Origin: Proteles cristata cristata
Lineage: Eukaryota > Chordata > Mammalia > Carnivora > Hyaenidae
Length of the DNA: 64,000 nucleotides
Direction: 5' to 3'
Assembly: GCA_017311185.1 (NCBI GenBank)
Contig: JAESUZ010001279.1
Coordinates: 1 to 64,000, forward strand
The notes under the pieces were generated by a model that did no database searches, was not told the origin of the DNA, and worked only from the letters and a program-made list of their open reading frames with translations. Every line of letters begins with the position of its first letter. The first letter of the stretch is position 1. The position numbers and the translations under genes are program-made. Positions 10,494-23,444 of this stretch are shown here, in pieces.

Positions 10494-10705
10494 GGGCACC
10501 TGGGTGGCTTAGTTGGTTAAGGGTCAGACTCTTGTTTTTGGCTCAGATCATGATCTCACAAGTTCGTGGGTTCGAGGCCCATGTTGGGTTCTGTGCTGAC
10601 AGCTTGGAGCCTGCTTGGGATTCTCTCTCTCCCTCTTTCTTTGTCCCTCCCCTGCTCTCTCTCTTTCTCTCTGAGAATAAAGAAATAGATAAACTAAAAT
10701 TTTAA
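10494..10705 (+). mobile_element. CAN-SINE, plus strand
   Basis: GGGGCACCTGGGTGGCTTAG head, TGGGTTCTGTGCTGACAGCT body, tail GATAAACTAAAATTTTAAAA. Flanking duplications are not clear, consistent with greater age. Confidence 0.9.
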
Positions 10706-11329
10706 AAAGTATCAGTGTGAGGTGGAGTTCACAGGAACCTCGTCCAGAGCCTGGTGAGAAGACCCCCAGCGTACTACCTCGGGAGGGATCCACAGGTCTG
10801 TCTTAGTGCTTACGCAGGAAGAGCGGGAACTGCCTATTTTCCTTGAGGGCTCTCGCAACCTTCGTAACTGAGAACAAGAGTTCTAACCTCAGTGTCCGCT
10901 CTCCACTCGGGCAGCTTGCGGTTCCCACCTGGCAGCCCCCTCGGCTCTCTCTCTACCTGTCTCAGCCCAGCTGCCTCCACCGCCGATGGAGCCGCCCACA
11001 GCACCTACATCCCACGTGAGCGTGAAGGTGAGGAGTTCGTTCAATGCAGCTGATCACGCCCTTCTCCTTGGCTTCTAGAACATTCTCTTCTTAGTTCTCT
11101 TCACTCACTGGGCCTTCCCTCTGGCTGCTGCCTCCATCCGCCTCATCCTCCCAGCCTCCGAACGTGAACCTCTTGGCCTCTCCGATTCCTCATCTGTGTT
11201 CACTTGCCGCTGGTTCGCACGACATTCCTGGGCCGATGGCTCCCGGAGTGACCTCCCCCTGAACTCCAGCTTTGTGCCTCCAAGGACCCATTCCGCGTAT
11301 CCACTTGAGGCAGCTCAGACCAAACACCT
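10706..11329. other. Unassigned C-rich stretch
   Basis: No recognised gene or repeat. CT-rich tracts around 10930-11180 account for the open frames. Confidence 0.45.
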
Positions 11330-11640
11330 GGAGAATGATTTCATCTACCTTACGGGACCAGAACCTTCTCTTTCCGGAATCTCCTTCATTTCCGAAAATA
11401 GCAACCCCATTCTTCCAGGTGATCCAGGCCCAATCTTGGCATCATCCTTTATGCTTTTTTTTTTTTCTTCACACCCACACGAAGCCTTCAGGAAATCTCA
11501 CTGCTCTGCCTTCAGGCACATCCCCGACTCTTCTTCCCTTTCCATCTGCCACCTGGTCCAGACCTACGTCTCCTGCCTGGATTGTTGCCGTTTATACTAT
11601 TCTCTTTGCTGGGCAGAGAGAAAGCAAGGAGGGACCGAGG
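11330..11640 (+). mobile_element. Probable LINE-2 fragment
   Basis: A plus-strand frame contains a decayed version of the region following the L2/CR1 reverse transcriptase (a 'LDYCNSLL'-like segment around 11575-11610). Surrounding DNA (TCAGGAAATCTCACTGCTCT, TCTCCTGCCTGGATTGTTGC) also fits. Very old and non-functional. Confidence 0.55.
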
Positions 11641-11814
11641 AAGGGAGAAGAAGAGTGGCATTGTGGACACTGATGGGGCTTTGGGGCCGGGCACTGAGGG
11701 TGAAAATCCTGGCCCTGTGTTCAGTCTACCTCTGTAATGGGCAGTTATTACACAGGTTGTGAATGAGCCTCAGTTCTCAAGCTGTTCCCATTTAGGGCGA
11801 TAGTGGCTGACAGA

Positions 11815-11895
11815 GATAAGTTACTTGCCCAGGGTGACAGGGCCAGTGAGTAAAAGACCCAGGAAAGCAGGGTTCTCTGGGAACCCTTGACAACA
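11815..11895. repeat. Probable MIR fragment
   Basis: AGTTACTTGCCCAGGGTGAC and AGGGCCAGTGAGTAAAAGAC match the conserved core of the mammalian-wide MIR SINE. Only the core is recognisable. Confidence 0.6.
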
Positions 11896-12460
11896 ATCAG
11901 GGTGTGTTATCCAAGAAGAGACACTCAGGTACTCGAGTACAGGAGGGGCGTGGCTCCATCTCAGGAAGCGGCTTCCCCAAGACAGGGATGCGGACAAAGC
12001 GCTCACAGGGTGGAGGTTTCTAGGGTCTGTTAACACAGGGCGTGGGAGGGTCTGGGACACGACGCGGGTGACTGTGGGCTGTGGCCCGGGAGGAGCATCA
12101 GGAGGCCTTGGGCTGTGAAGGCATCGACACTGGCCGTCAGTGGGTAACAAGATGTCCCCAAGAACTAAAGGCTCCTGCAAATCCAGGGCCTCCTTTGGCG
12201 CTGGGGCTCCGAGACATCCTACCTGCAGGGGAGGGAACCAGAAGCCGTGGCTGGCTTCAGACCTCTCTGGGTCAGAGCCAAGTTTGATTTGATTTAGAGA
12301 CGCAACGAAATGTAGCATCTCTTAATTATTCCACGAGCATCATGCCGTAATGTAAATCTGTAACAACTCTCTCAGTCAAGTTTCCTTTTTATTCTGAAAT
12401 GTGGGGTTTGGGGTTGTATCCCCAGAAGGACACAGTACTGTTGTCAAAGCAGCCTGAGTT
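11896..12460. other. Unassigned GC-rich stretch
   Basis: No gene family recognised. The longest frame (11821-12318, minus) runs through the MIR core and is treated as chance. Confidence 0.5.
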
Positions 12461-12476
12461 AAGAGCAGCCAGTCCC

Positions 12477-12702
12477 TGGGCACCTGGGTGGCTTAGTCAG
12501 TTAAGTGTCCAACTTTCACTTAGGTCATGATCTCGTGGTTCGTGGGTTCGAGCCCTGTGTTGGGCTCTGTGCTGACTGCCAGCTCAGAGCCTGGAGCCAA
12601 TTTCAGAGTCTGTATCTCCCTCTCTCTCTGACCCTCCCCTGCTCATGCTGTCTCTCTCTCTCCTAGAAATAAATAAAAAATATTAAAAAAAAAAAAAAAA
12701 AA
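12477..12702 (+). mobile_element. CAN-SINE, plus strand, second class
   Basis: Carries CTGACTGCCAGCTCAGAG, CTCCTAGAAATAAATAAA and a pure A tail of about 20. Exact 16-base duplications AAGAGCAGCCAGTCCC at 12461-12476 and 12703-12718. Confidence 0.96.
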
Positions 12703-12718
12703 AAGAGCAGCCAGTCCC

Positions 12719-13169
12719 AAAGATGTGGGCTAACCCAAAACCATGCAGCTACTTGATGGCCGTGTGGTAAGGCGGCAAAAGAGGGACTGAAGCAGGGCCT
12801 GAAGCGCTTGTGTTGGGAGCGAAGGAGGAAACCGAGAACTCATTCTTATACCCTGTTACTTGAGGGGGAGAGTCAAGGTCTTGTTCAGATCTATTTCCTG
12901 GTTTGGCTGGCGGGGCTATAGGACAGAGCCCTCCATGTGTTGCTTCCTGAGTGTCACTTCCTGCTTCTTTGTGGGAATTTATATTTGGACCTCGGGGTCT
13001 GACATCACGTTTCGTCAATCCAGCCAGAGCCAGAAGCTCTGTGGAGTGATGATTGTGGAAAGAGCCCTCTGTGGTCATGAAATAATCGCTGAATTACTTG
13101 GAAATAGCCTAGACACAGAAGTAATGAGCCCATGGGTCATGCCGCTACTTGGGTGAACATATTTGTCCC
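12719..13169. other. Unassigned stretch
   Basis: Nothing recognised beyond ordinary non-coding sequence. Confidence 0.45.
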
Positions 13170-13605
13170 TTGCTCACTAGTCTGGCTTTGAATCCTGGGT
13201 ATTTTACTCACTGGCTCTGTGACTGTGGGCAAGTATTGGGCAAGTAACTTATCTCTTTGTGTTTTAATTTCCTCCTTTGTTGTTTCTTCTTCTTCTTCTT
13301 CTTCTTTAAAGAATTCTTTTAACATTTATTTATTTTGAGAGAGTGTGTGAGTGGAGGAAGGGCAGAGAGAGAGAATCCCAAGCAGGCTCTGTACTGCTAA
13401 CACAGAGCCCAATACCGGGCTTGAACCCATGAACTGTGAGATGATGACCTGAGTCGAAGTCCAACACTTAACCGACTTAACTTCCTCCTTCATAAAATCA
13501 GGTTAAGAATGGTGTTTATCTCATTGGACCAAATTCGTAAACAAAAAGAATGAGCTTGGCACGTAGTTAAGTACTCAGTAAACTGTAATCACTATTATTA
13601 TTAGT
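13170..13605 (+). repeat. MIR element, split by a SINE
   Basis: Left half (CTGGCTTTGAATCCTGGGTA, GGCTCTGTGACTGTGGGCAA) and right half (GCTTGGCACGTAGTTAAGTA) follow the MIR consensus order once the SINE at 13278-13476 is removed. Confidence 0.8.
13278..13476 (-). mobile_element. CAN-SINE lacking its head, minus strand, inside a MIR
   Basis: Begins with a (TTC)n-containing tail complement (13284-13304) and ends inside the tRNA head at TTAACCGAC, missing the outer GGGCGCCTGGGTGGCTCAG. Flanks TTAATTTCCTCCTT (13264-13277) and TTAACTTCCTCCTT (13477-13490) show it inserted already truncated. Confidence 0.9.
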
Positions 13606-14712
13606 CTTTCACCTGAGTAAGAGATATGGACATATTTAATTTAGTTGTGACAGAATTGAAAAAAGACTTTGAAAAAAAAAAATCTATTTTTCCCCCTTTA
13701 ATTGGCAATAGGTCAATTACCTAGAATAACCACCAGGCACGTGCCCTCGGAGACCACGACCATCAAGGCAGGACTAACAGAACATCATGCTGTTTTTAGA
13801 TGTTCTTTCCCTTCTTTATTGATTCAAATGGATTTATTTGTATAATAATTTAAAGAGTAGGTGAAAATTACTGGTTTTGTCCTGCATGAAATGATGATGT
13901 TTTGGGTGTAAATCCCTGGTCTGAATGGGACGGCCAGTCCCAGCCCGCTTAGCTTCTCTGTGGTCAGATAAAGGCTAAAATGCTCCGCACCCCGTCCTTC
14001 CAAACAGACATGGCGCTTGTTGCCTGGGCTCTGAAGGTCAGTAAAAAAGAGCCCGGAGCTCCTCTGTTAGCCCCTAATTCTTCATGCTGCTACGAGTCAG
14101 CAGCAGTGAGGTTCGGTAGCTCTAACTGGTAAGGCCCAAAAGGACCAGATGGGCTCTCAGCGCTCGTACGTCACTGGTGAGAGCTTCCGCCCGGCGGAGA
14201 CACCCACAGCAGGAGAAACACACGGCGGCTGGGTTTTCCCATCACCATCTCAATGGCCTGGTCTGAGGACCTGGAGGACACTGTCGGGAGGAAGCATGAA
14301 GTGGGTGGAGGATAAACCCACTTCTGACGTTGGCGGATCCGGGGCCGCAGGCTGGTCCCGGGGCAAGGGTCTCACCAGGCCACAGCAGCAAGCCTGGCCA
14401 ACTGGCTCCGTGTCCGGGCTGACCCGCTGGGGCTCTCTTCCCTGCAGGCAGTGATGTCAAGACCCTGGACCCCTGGTAGCCTTCAGTAAGACCCCTTGAG
14501 AATGGAGGCATTCGTGAAATTGCTGCTCTGTGGGTACGTCTCAGGCTCAGCTCCTTCCCTGAATGGGGCGTTTTCTTTACACGCTCAGAACTCGAGGTTC
14601 GGAACAGAGGCATGAGCAGGGCACCATCAAGGGCACATCATGGCAGGGCTGTGAAACTGATGGACACGGAACAGCTCCAACCTCCCCGGACCAGCTAACC
14701 AGAGAGCTGTTA
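13606..14712. other. Unassigned stretch, GC-rich in its second half
   Basis: No gene recognised. From about 14140 G+C rises and open frames lengthen on both strands, which I attribute to composition. Confidence 0.45.
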
Positions 14713-14730
14713 GAGTGAGTGAGTGAGTGA

Positions 14731-14766
<36 letters not shown>

Positions 14767-14775
14767 GTGTGAGAG
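14713..14775. repeat. Compound (GAGT)n(GT)n microsatellite
   Basis: About six GAGT units run into about 17 GT units, with one GC interruption near the end. Confidence 0.95.
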
Positions 14776-15394
14776 ACCGTGCATAGTTCATGACCATGTG
14801 ATTTAGATCACCACCAGAAAGCAGCATCAATGTCCTTAAAGCAGTCAGAGCTCATCTGGCCCTGTCAGCAGCTCTTTCCACCTAAAGGAGAAGTCAATAG
14901 ACTCTTGTACCTGCTCTGATGGCAGCTGGCATTGTGCTTCTGTCCCCAGAAAAGCCAGTGGTGTCCTGGGGGGCCGCCGGACTTGAGCCATGCTCCTCAC
15001 TGGCTTCTTGCCAATGCCGAGGGAGCCAAACAGCCAGGCGCCTCTTGCTTTGTCTTTTTTCTTCTGACTTTTGCTTCCTTACTAGCAGAGGCTACCAGGA
15101 GAAAACGACATCGTCTTTACTTTGTGACTTACAGCAATCATCTTTTCCCCCAGGGAGCCCCGTACTTCCTGCCCGGCCTGTGGGCTTATGCTGAAGTGAC
15201 TGTTTTTGGTGGATATCGCTGAAGCATCTTTTTAATGAATCAGCCCGGCCCTCTGATTTTCCCGTCCATGTGTGGGTTGTGGCCACTCCCTGAGTGTCCC
15301 CATTGCTTTGCAATGTGGAGCCCCGACAGTAGGCTGTGGTTACAAGACCTTAGCAGACAGAACAGACTGGAAACAAATACTGTCCATTTCATTC
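14776..15394. other. Region just downstream of CLDN14
   Basis: No gene or repeat recognised. This lies past the predicted CLDN14 poly(A) site and could hold a longer alternative 3' UTR. Confidence 0.45.
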
Positions 15395-15412
15395 ACAGCC
15401 ACATCCAAAAGG

Positions 15413-15418
15413 TTTATT
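15413..15418 (-). terminator. CLDN14: Polyadenylation signal AATAAA of CLDN14
   Basis: A canonical AATAAA lies on the minus strand 321 bases after the TGA stop. It is followed within 30 bases by a GT-rich stretch (GGATGTGGCTGTG), the usual downstream element. No earlier canonical signal lies between the stop codon and this site. ATTAAA-like alternatives exist further on. Confidence 0.6.
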
Positions 15419-15738
15419 CCTGTACCACAAACAAACCCCACTGACCAAACTCCCACGTTTGGGAGTTTCATTCAGCTGTTATTAAACCACCCACATAAAT
15501 AACATATAATAAATACAAAAACAGAAAGGCCTTTTTTTTTTTAAGTCTTTGGTGTACAGAACTTTTCTCCCCTTAGTTTCCTTCTTTCCCTGTGTTCTCA
15601 GTCCCGCCCCCCACATTCATATTAATCCCTCTGGACAGAAAAGTAACCCAGAGGTAAACTTTGTGCCGGGACCCTGCATCTGAGCCAGTCCGGGTCGTGG
15701 TGCTGCTGCGGACTCGAGGAGGTATGGGCCCTGGGGAC

Positions 15739-16545
<807 letters not shown>

Positions 16546-17362
16546 TTATCTGGCTGCCTTTATTTCTGCCCCCGAAACTGAGTTTTCCGTGGGCAGTTGC
16601 CATGACAATTAACGTATTTTTTAAAATAGTTTCTGACACTTCATTGGGTGCAGGAATAAGCCGCGCGTCCCAGACGTCTTCCCTGGAAGGCCAGAAGGGG
16701 AAGCGATGACAGCAGAAATCTGGCCGGTCTGCCCTTCCCAAGCACCCCGCCCCCCAACCAAGGGCAAGCCAGAGCCCCCCTTTCTGATCTATCAGCACTT
16801 AGCAAGCCCGTGGAAAGTTCTCCCTTATGCCTACTCTTAAACACTTCTGCAGCATTTGACTCTCATTTCATGCTGCGTGGTCAGTAATCACTTCAGTTGT
16901 TAAACCAGCTACACGCGGACCGATGAGAGTTAAGGTGTGTGCTGCCTACCCTCAGCAATGAGCCCGGGACTGCCCTCAGGATGCAACAGCTCCTGGGAGT
17001 GGGTGACTTCCCTGTGCTCTCAGGGAGGGAGAGGTTTAGCACCCACAGGCAGGTCCGACGCTTTCTTCCAGAATCCCAGAGGTGGATGTGAACGTGGAGA
17101 TTGCGCACTGATGCCAGGGGCTATCAGGAGTGACCAAGGTCACAGCTCCTTAGGTGCTGGGGCCAGGACCACCGACCAGGCCACCTCCCCTCACACCTGT
17201 CTGCAGAGCGGTGGGCTCGTTGCAAACTGAATGCTGCTGCCTGCCTTTCAGAGAGACGGGAATGCGGAGCCGTTTCCGAGGTTTCAGATATTCTAACCAT
17301 GGCAAAATCCAGAATGTTCTTGGGGGCGAAGACCCAGGACCTATGTAGTGCCAGACAAATAG

Positions 17363-17446
17363 GGGAAATGTTGGAAGGGAGGAAGGAGAGAGGCAGGGAG
17401 GCAGTGGAAAGGATGCGAGGAAGAGAGGAAGAGAGGAAGGAAGGCG
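17363..17446. repeat. Purine-rich tract
   Basis: About 80 bases almost wholly A and G on the plus strand, made of GGAAGG and GAGAGG units. It is low-complexity DNA capable in principle of triplex (H-DNA) formation. Confidence 0.8.
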
Positions 17447-20400
17447 CCGGGCGAGCAGAAAACCCCAGTGAACACCACTGGGTCCTCTCTCCTGCCTGGG
17501 GCAGGGTACCAATCCACCCTGTCCCCCGCTCCCCCGCACTCCACCCGCTGGGTGACTCCAGGTGTCTGTCTGGGCTCAGCTTCTTTCTCTAACATGAGGG
17601 AGCTGGACTCCATGGCCCCAGAGTGTCTCCCGAAGGGAGAAAAGGGAAGCTTCTCTGCTGATGACAAGTCAGTCACTTCAGCGTCCCAAACCAAGGAAGA
17701 ATTCAGTGGACAAAACCCACTTCTTCCTTCATCTCAGTTAAGCACAGGAAAGCTGCCGAAGAGCAAAATGTGGGCTGGGAAGGCTTCCCAGGAGACATTC
17801 ATGAGACTGTCTTTAACCCTGGGTCCCTTGCAGAGAAACCCGTTACTAAACTACAGTGCAGGATTTGCTTAGTAACGCAAGTGACATTTCCACAGGGGGC
17901 CTGTACCATCATCTTGCGGGATTTAAAACTATCCTGGGATTCGACGTCTGAGGGTCGCAGCAGGTAATTCTTAGTTCTGTGCTGATTAACAGACAAGCAA
18001 AACCAGGGGACAGCAAAACCATGTGGTGCCCAGAAGGACACGCAGTGTTCTGGCAGTGGGGACAATGTTAGGGTTTTCACAGGGGTTTCAGATGATGATT
18101 TCTTCAGGACGCAGTGTTGTTCACACGCACTTGGCACTGACTGGCCACCTGCGCCTTGTCATGGTGCTGGCTTTCTTTAGACTCTACTCGAAGGATTCTT
18201 CCCTCCACTCAGCAAGCACCCGTTCTGTGCAGGGACTGGGCTTGGGGTGGGGGGACCCCGACAGTCTCTGCTGCCCAGAGCTGGATGGGGCCGGCTGTCC
18301 TGCAGTCACTGTGGGGGAGGAGACGGGGCCCACATAGGGAGCACTCTGATGTATAAGACGGGGCTGCTGCAGTGACCCCCCCGCCCCCATGCGCTGAGTG
18401 CCCTACCTAGCAGAGCTACCACCAAAAGTGCCCGTTTCTGGGCCTGACGGATGCCTGGCACTTTGAGGGGCACTGACATAATGCCCTGTTTGTTCCCTAT
18501 AGGAACCCGGTTACACAGCGACTGTTCATCCTGTTTTACACACGGGGGAACCGGGTGCAGAGGTGAAGTTCTATGCTGGTCTGGCTGGTCTTTTCCCTGG
18601 TGTGATTCCTCCTTCAAACACTACTTTTCGCAAGTAAATAGGACCGACGTTGGCGTGAAGACTGAGGGGTGGTATCATCAGTGTATTCTGGAGACTTCAT
18701 TCTTGACCCCAGAGAGTTCACTCTTGACCCTTTTGCAGTGGTTCAGGTGGCCATGGTGACCAAAGGTTCTGCCTAGCTGGAGATTGAGAGGTTGCCCGGG
18801 GCAGGGGACTCTCTGTGTGACATTGGAACAGTCCCAGGCCATCCTGGACAGGCGGTTCCTACACGTAGCCCGGAGGCTCCCGACTTCTCCAAGTGGCCTT
18901 TGAGATCCTTCCAGTCCTACCTGGAGGCTGTCCCCGGGCTGACGGCCACATAGGCTGTCCTGGTCCTGGCCATTCTGAGGCTTCTCAGAGCTCTTGCTTG
19001 TCAAGGTCAATCATTAAGTACACTGATGCTCAAGAATGTGGCATAAAAGCCGAGCCTGCTTGACCCCATTAGTCTAGGGAAGTGGAGAGAAGTTTATTGG
19101 AGTTCTAAATATTTATGGAGAGCCATGACTGCTAATTTTAGAAACCATTAGGTTGCTATTTTTAAACTTGTACTAGAAGGATTTGCTAATTTAAGAAGTG
19201 AGTGTTAATGAGCCCCCAACTCCCAAACACCAGCTCCCCACCCCTTCCCTGGAGTTACCAGCAGCTGCTACTGCCATTAGGTCATAATTCAGCTTCCCGG
19301 CAACCACTTTTCTCGTTGGGGCCATTCAGTGGAAAAACAATTTTATATGAACGCATCTCTTTGGCAACCACCTAAAACTCATCCCTGATGCTCCGGAAGG
19401 ACCCTGCCCAAGCTTGCCTCCCGAGAGGGGTGGTGCATACCGGACCCGACGGGCCGTGGAGATCTGCAACTGACTTTACCTGTGGGCCACTTTCTCCTGT
19501 AGATGTGTGTGTGCTTGTGGAAGCGTGTGCTAGAGGGATGTGAGTCCAAGAAAATATGGTTCTAGGAATCAAGTTCCAAAGAAGACCTTGACCGGCTGGG
19601 TGGGTGAGCCTGAGTGTCACAAGATAACGCATTCCAGGAATAAATGTTGTGTCTTGCATCTGAGTCTGCAAAGCCTCCAAAGCACACTCCTGGGTGGGCA
19701 ATATGTGGCTTAGTTGTATCAGTGAGCAGGATTTAGGATGGTGGTTCCCAAGGACTGTTTCTTGCCATGCTGTGTTCGCAGGATGACTTGTGTGAAGATG
19801 TAAATGTCAGGTGGGTCTGAGAAGAGCTGATAAGGGCAGACCTTCTCACTGCCCTTACTATGCGGCTGTGCACTGTGAACTCCTAGAAAAGTCTGCGCGT
19901 CATTTCCTAAACTCGCTTGACTAGATATCCTCTCCTGACTTTTCCAGGGAACCACCGGAAGTCAAATCACTGGCAAGTAGGCTGAGAGGTTTATAAGTCC
20001 CTTGAAAGCTTAATGGAGCAGTGATGAGCTAGAATTGCTAAAAGAAAAACCAAAAACCGAAAAAGCAATTTGATTTTCGGGAAGGTGAATGAGCACACAT
20101 AGAAGGCCAGCAGGATGTAGAGTCTGACCCCAGCAGCGTCTCAGAAAGCCCCGGGGCTGTAAAGTAACATGAAAATCTACAAAGACCAGCTGTGAAACAC
20201 ACCAGGGCACTGTCGGCCCCTCAGACTGGATCTGGTTTTATGAGCACGAGATCCGAAAGGTGAGGGTTTTTTTTTTCCATATAAACTTTATGGTGTGCCT
20301 TCCTCTGTTGTCTGCGAGCTACATTCTATTTATTTTTTTTAAAGGGAAGACATAATTAAAAAAAAAAAGAGCAGGAACGCTCTGTGCATGGTAGTCACTC

Positions 20401-21377
20401 CATTGCATTCAACCTCCTAGCCGGCCTGGACTCTAGCTTTGTCAGCTTTGGAGCTTTGTCTCCTAATTAGGCATCAACAGTGGGGGCCAGTGGGGACAGC
20501 TTGCCCAGGACAAGGGACAGAGACGTTTGCCTGGCCCCTACTCCTGCTTTTTTATTGTCCAGCGTCCCTGCGCATATCCAGTTCATTCTTCATTTTATCT
20601 GGTCTCCCAAAGACCTTTCTCCCGCTCAGTGGAGTGTGAGCTCAGGCCTCCCTGCCCCCAGGCTGCCTGGAGGGGTGCAGATGTGACACCTGTACGACAT
20701 TTGAGTCACATGATGTCCTCATCCTTCAGAAGTTTCACCTGTGGCTACTTTAGCTCTCCTATGGACACGCGTGGCTCATTGGCCCTTCCCCCCACCCTCC
20801 GCACACTGCTGAAGGGCATGTCAGACCTGGCGTGGGAGCAGTAGGGGTCTTCCATGGGGAAGGAGGTTCACAAACCAGGCATGTGGAAATTCCTTTACCC
20901 AGAACCCCCTGGGCTCATATCTTGGTGAAGAGTTGGAAGATTCGGCCACTCAGCCTCTTTTTAGCTTTGGACTGCCCTGCAGTGGGAGATATCGAGCGGT
21001 CCGGGAACGGGCCATCACACACACATCATCATGTACATCACACTGCCCCCAGGGGCTCCTGACGTGGGGTTGGATCCACTGTGGAGACAGCATAGAACCT
21101 TGTTTCCTAGCACTTATCAAGAAAGAGGAAGAGCTGGCTTTAAATGAAAATGGTCCTTGGACCTTGAAAGCATGCAGAGTTGTCTCAACCTTGATGTTCA
21201 GCAATTTAAGAAAATGTCTAGCTCAGGAAGTCGTCTGTTCTTATTGCCCCAAACAGCTTGGCTCTGCATTATTGCTTAGATATTTCACAAATGCCACAAC
21301 TTAGGAACTAAGAATAAACTCAAGGAAGATTTGGATTCATCTTAATGATATACATGAGCAAAACTAACACGAGAAAT

Positions 21378-21646
21378 ATTGTCTAAAGAGTTAAGTGAAG
21401 ATTAGATAATTCATAGTCAAAATGTTCCATGGGAAAACTTTATATAATAAAGGATGTTATGGGTTAAATTATATCCCCCCCCAGGAAGATAATGTTGAAG
21501 TCCTAATATCTAGTGCCTGAGAATGTGCCTTTATCTGGAGATAAGGTCGTTGCAGATATAATTGCAGATAAGGTTGTTATAATGTAGGTAAGATGAGGTC
21601 ATACTAGAGTAGGGTAGGCTTCCCAACCAGTAAGACTAGTGTTCTT
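21378..21646. repeat. Direct duplication, copy A (includes partial MaLR LTR)
   Basis: Aligns by eye with 22875-23146 at roughly nine bases in ten. It contains 76 bases of non-LTR flank and then the first ~190 bases of the LTR (from 21454). Similarity stops abruptly after GACTAGTGTTCTT. Confidence 0.9.
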
Positions 21647-22550
21647 TTATGCTATATCCGGATGAAAGAACTCTTAACTAGTATTTCTAAGCACGTGATG
21701 GATACTGTGTTCCTTATTAACGTACAAAGCAAATGGATCTCTTTCCTAGAAGCTGGAGGTGAGATTTTAGTACATCTTACACAAATATATAAGAATTATA
21801 AGAAAGTGATCAAGTAATAGCTTTGAAAAACCATTTCATATGCATTCAGGATGGGCCACAGTGTGGGTTTTTTTGGCTCTAAAAATGATGTTTCCTTCAC
21901 TATTGTTCCAAACTTTCTATAACTTTCCTGTGTTCTTTTTCAGACTGGCAGGCATCTGTATTTTAAATTTATGAGGACTTCTCTGCCATCTACCCATGCT
22001 GTAGAAGAACTGCAGTCTTTCTGTGACAGGCAGAGACAGAATAATTGTATGACTAACTTATTACTACCATGGTGGTTAGGGCTTGTTCATGTCACTAAGG
22101 GATATCAATGTGAAATATCTTGCCCACATCATAGAGAAATGACAATTTTTAGATTAAAAATTTCCCCCTCTCTTTTGGAGGACTAAAGAAAAACCTACTT
22201 TTCATAATAAGAACTGGTTTGGGGAGAAGCCTGTGTTAATACCAATAAAAGCCATGGGTATGTGGTTAGATGCTTGTAAAGTCCATTTTCAACTCAGCGA
22301 GATTGAGCAATCTATTGATTTAGTGAAAATGCCAAGTTTAAGTAACCACAGTCATAAAAATTCTAAACCTTTTCTCAGGAGGCATTATCTCTCTAATTCC
22401 AGCTCACCAAATTTCATTAGAATCCATTAGAAGTACAGCAGATAAATATTTCTAAATGAAATGATCAGATTTCATTTAATAAACTACATTGGTGCTTTTG
22501 CATAGCTGTTTTTACTGACAAGATAGTTGTCTAGATTTGCTATGTTGTTC
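21647..22550. other. Unassigned AT-rich stretch between the duplicated copies
   Basis: No gene or confident repeat. This single-copy DNA separates duplication copies A and B. Confidence 0.45.
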
Positions 22551-22565
22551 TTTTTTCACTTTTCT

Positions 22566-22788
22566 TAAAAAAATTGTTTTTAATGTTTTATTTGTTCCTG
22601 AGAGAGAGAAAGAGTCAACGTGAGCAGGGGAGGGTCAGAGAGAGAGGGAGACAGAATCTGAAACAGCCTCCGTGCTCTGAGCTGGCTGTCAGCACAGAGC
22701 CCGACGTGGGGCTCAAACCCATGAACCATGAGATGATGACCTAAGCTGAAGTTGGATGCTTAACTGACTGAGCCACCCAGGCACCCCT
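22566..22788 (-). mobile_element. CAN-SINE, minus strand, intermediate class
   Basis: Has the GAGCTGGCTGTCAGCACAG insertion and GACCTAAGC typical of the second class, but keeps GACAGAATCTGAAAC of the common class. Flanked by imperfect copies of TTTTTTCACTTTTC. Confidence 0.9.
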
Positions 22789-22874
22789 GTTTCTCACTTT
22801 TCAAGGTACAGGTGAATAAAAACCCATTAGACAAGAAAAATCTTAAAAAGTGAAAAGACACAGGTTATAAGGAT

Positions 22875-23146
22875 ATTGTCTAAGAATTAAATGAAGATTA
22901 GGTGATTCAAAGTTAAAATGTTCCATGGGAAAGCTTTATATAATAAAGGATGCTATGGGTTGAATTATATCTCCCCCCCCCCAGGAAGATAATGTTGAAG
23001 TCCTAATATCTAGTGCCTGAGAATGTGTCTTTATCTGGAGATAAGTTCGTTGCAGATATAATTGCAGATAAGGTTGTTATAATATAGTTAAGATGAGGTC
23101 ATACTAGAGTAGGATAGGCTTCCAAACTAACAAGACTAGTGTTCTT
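22875..23146. repeat. Direct duplication, copy B
   Basis: Second copy of 21378-21646, offset by about 1.5 kb in the same orientation. Its right part is the 5' portion of the complete LTR at 22951-23444. Confidence 0.9.
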
Positions 23147-23444
23147 ATAACAAGAAGGCCCTGTGAGGACACAGAAAAATAGGGAGGACTCCATGTGAAG
23201 AAGGAGGCAGAGATTGCAATGATGTATCTACAAGCCAAGAAATGCCAAGGTTTGCCAGCAACCGTCAGAAGCTGGGAGAGAGGTATGGAATGGAGTTTTC
23301 CTCGCAGTCCTCAGAAGGAACAAGCCCTGCTGACACCTTAATTTTGGACTTCTGGTCTCCAGAACTGTAAGAAGATAAGCTTCTATTATTTTAAGCCACC
23401 TACTTTATGATGCTTTGTTACAGCAGCCCTAGGAAGCCAATACA
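22951..23444 (+). mobile_element. MaLR-type (MLT1-like) solo LTR
   Basis: Starts TGCTATGGGTTGAATTATAT and ends AGCAGCCCTAGGAAGCCAAT then ACA. The internal order (GCAGATATAATTGCAG, AAGATGAGGTCATACTAGAG, TGGACTTCTGGTCTCCAGAA) is that of mammalian ERVL-MaLR LTRs. It has no coding capacity. Confidence 0.8.

Noticed and set aside
11196..11762. 188-codon plus-strand open frame
   Set aside because: Part of it is a decayed L2 reverse-transcriptase-flanking segment and the rest is not gene-like.
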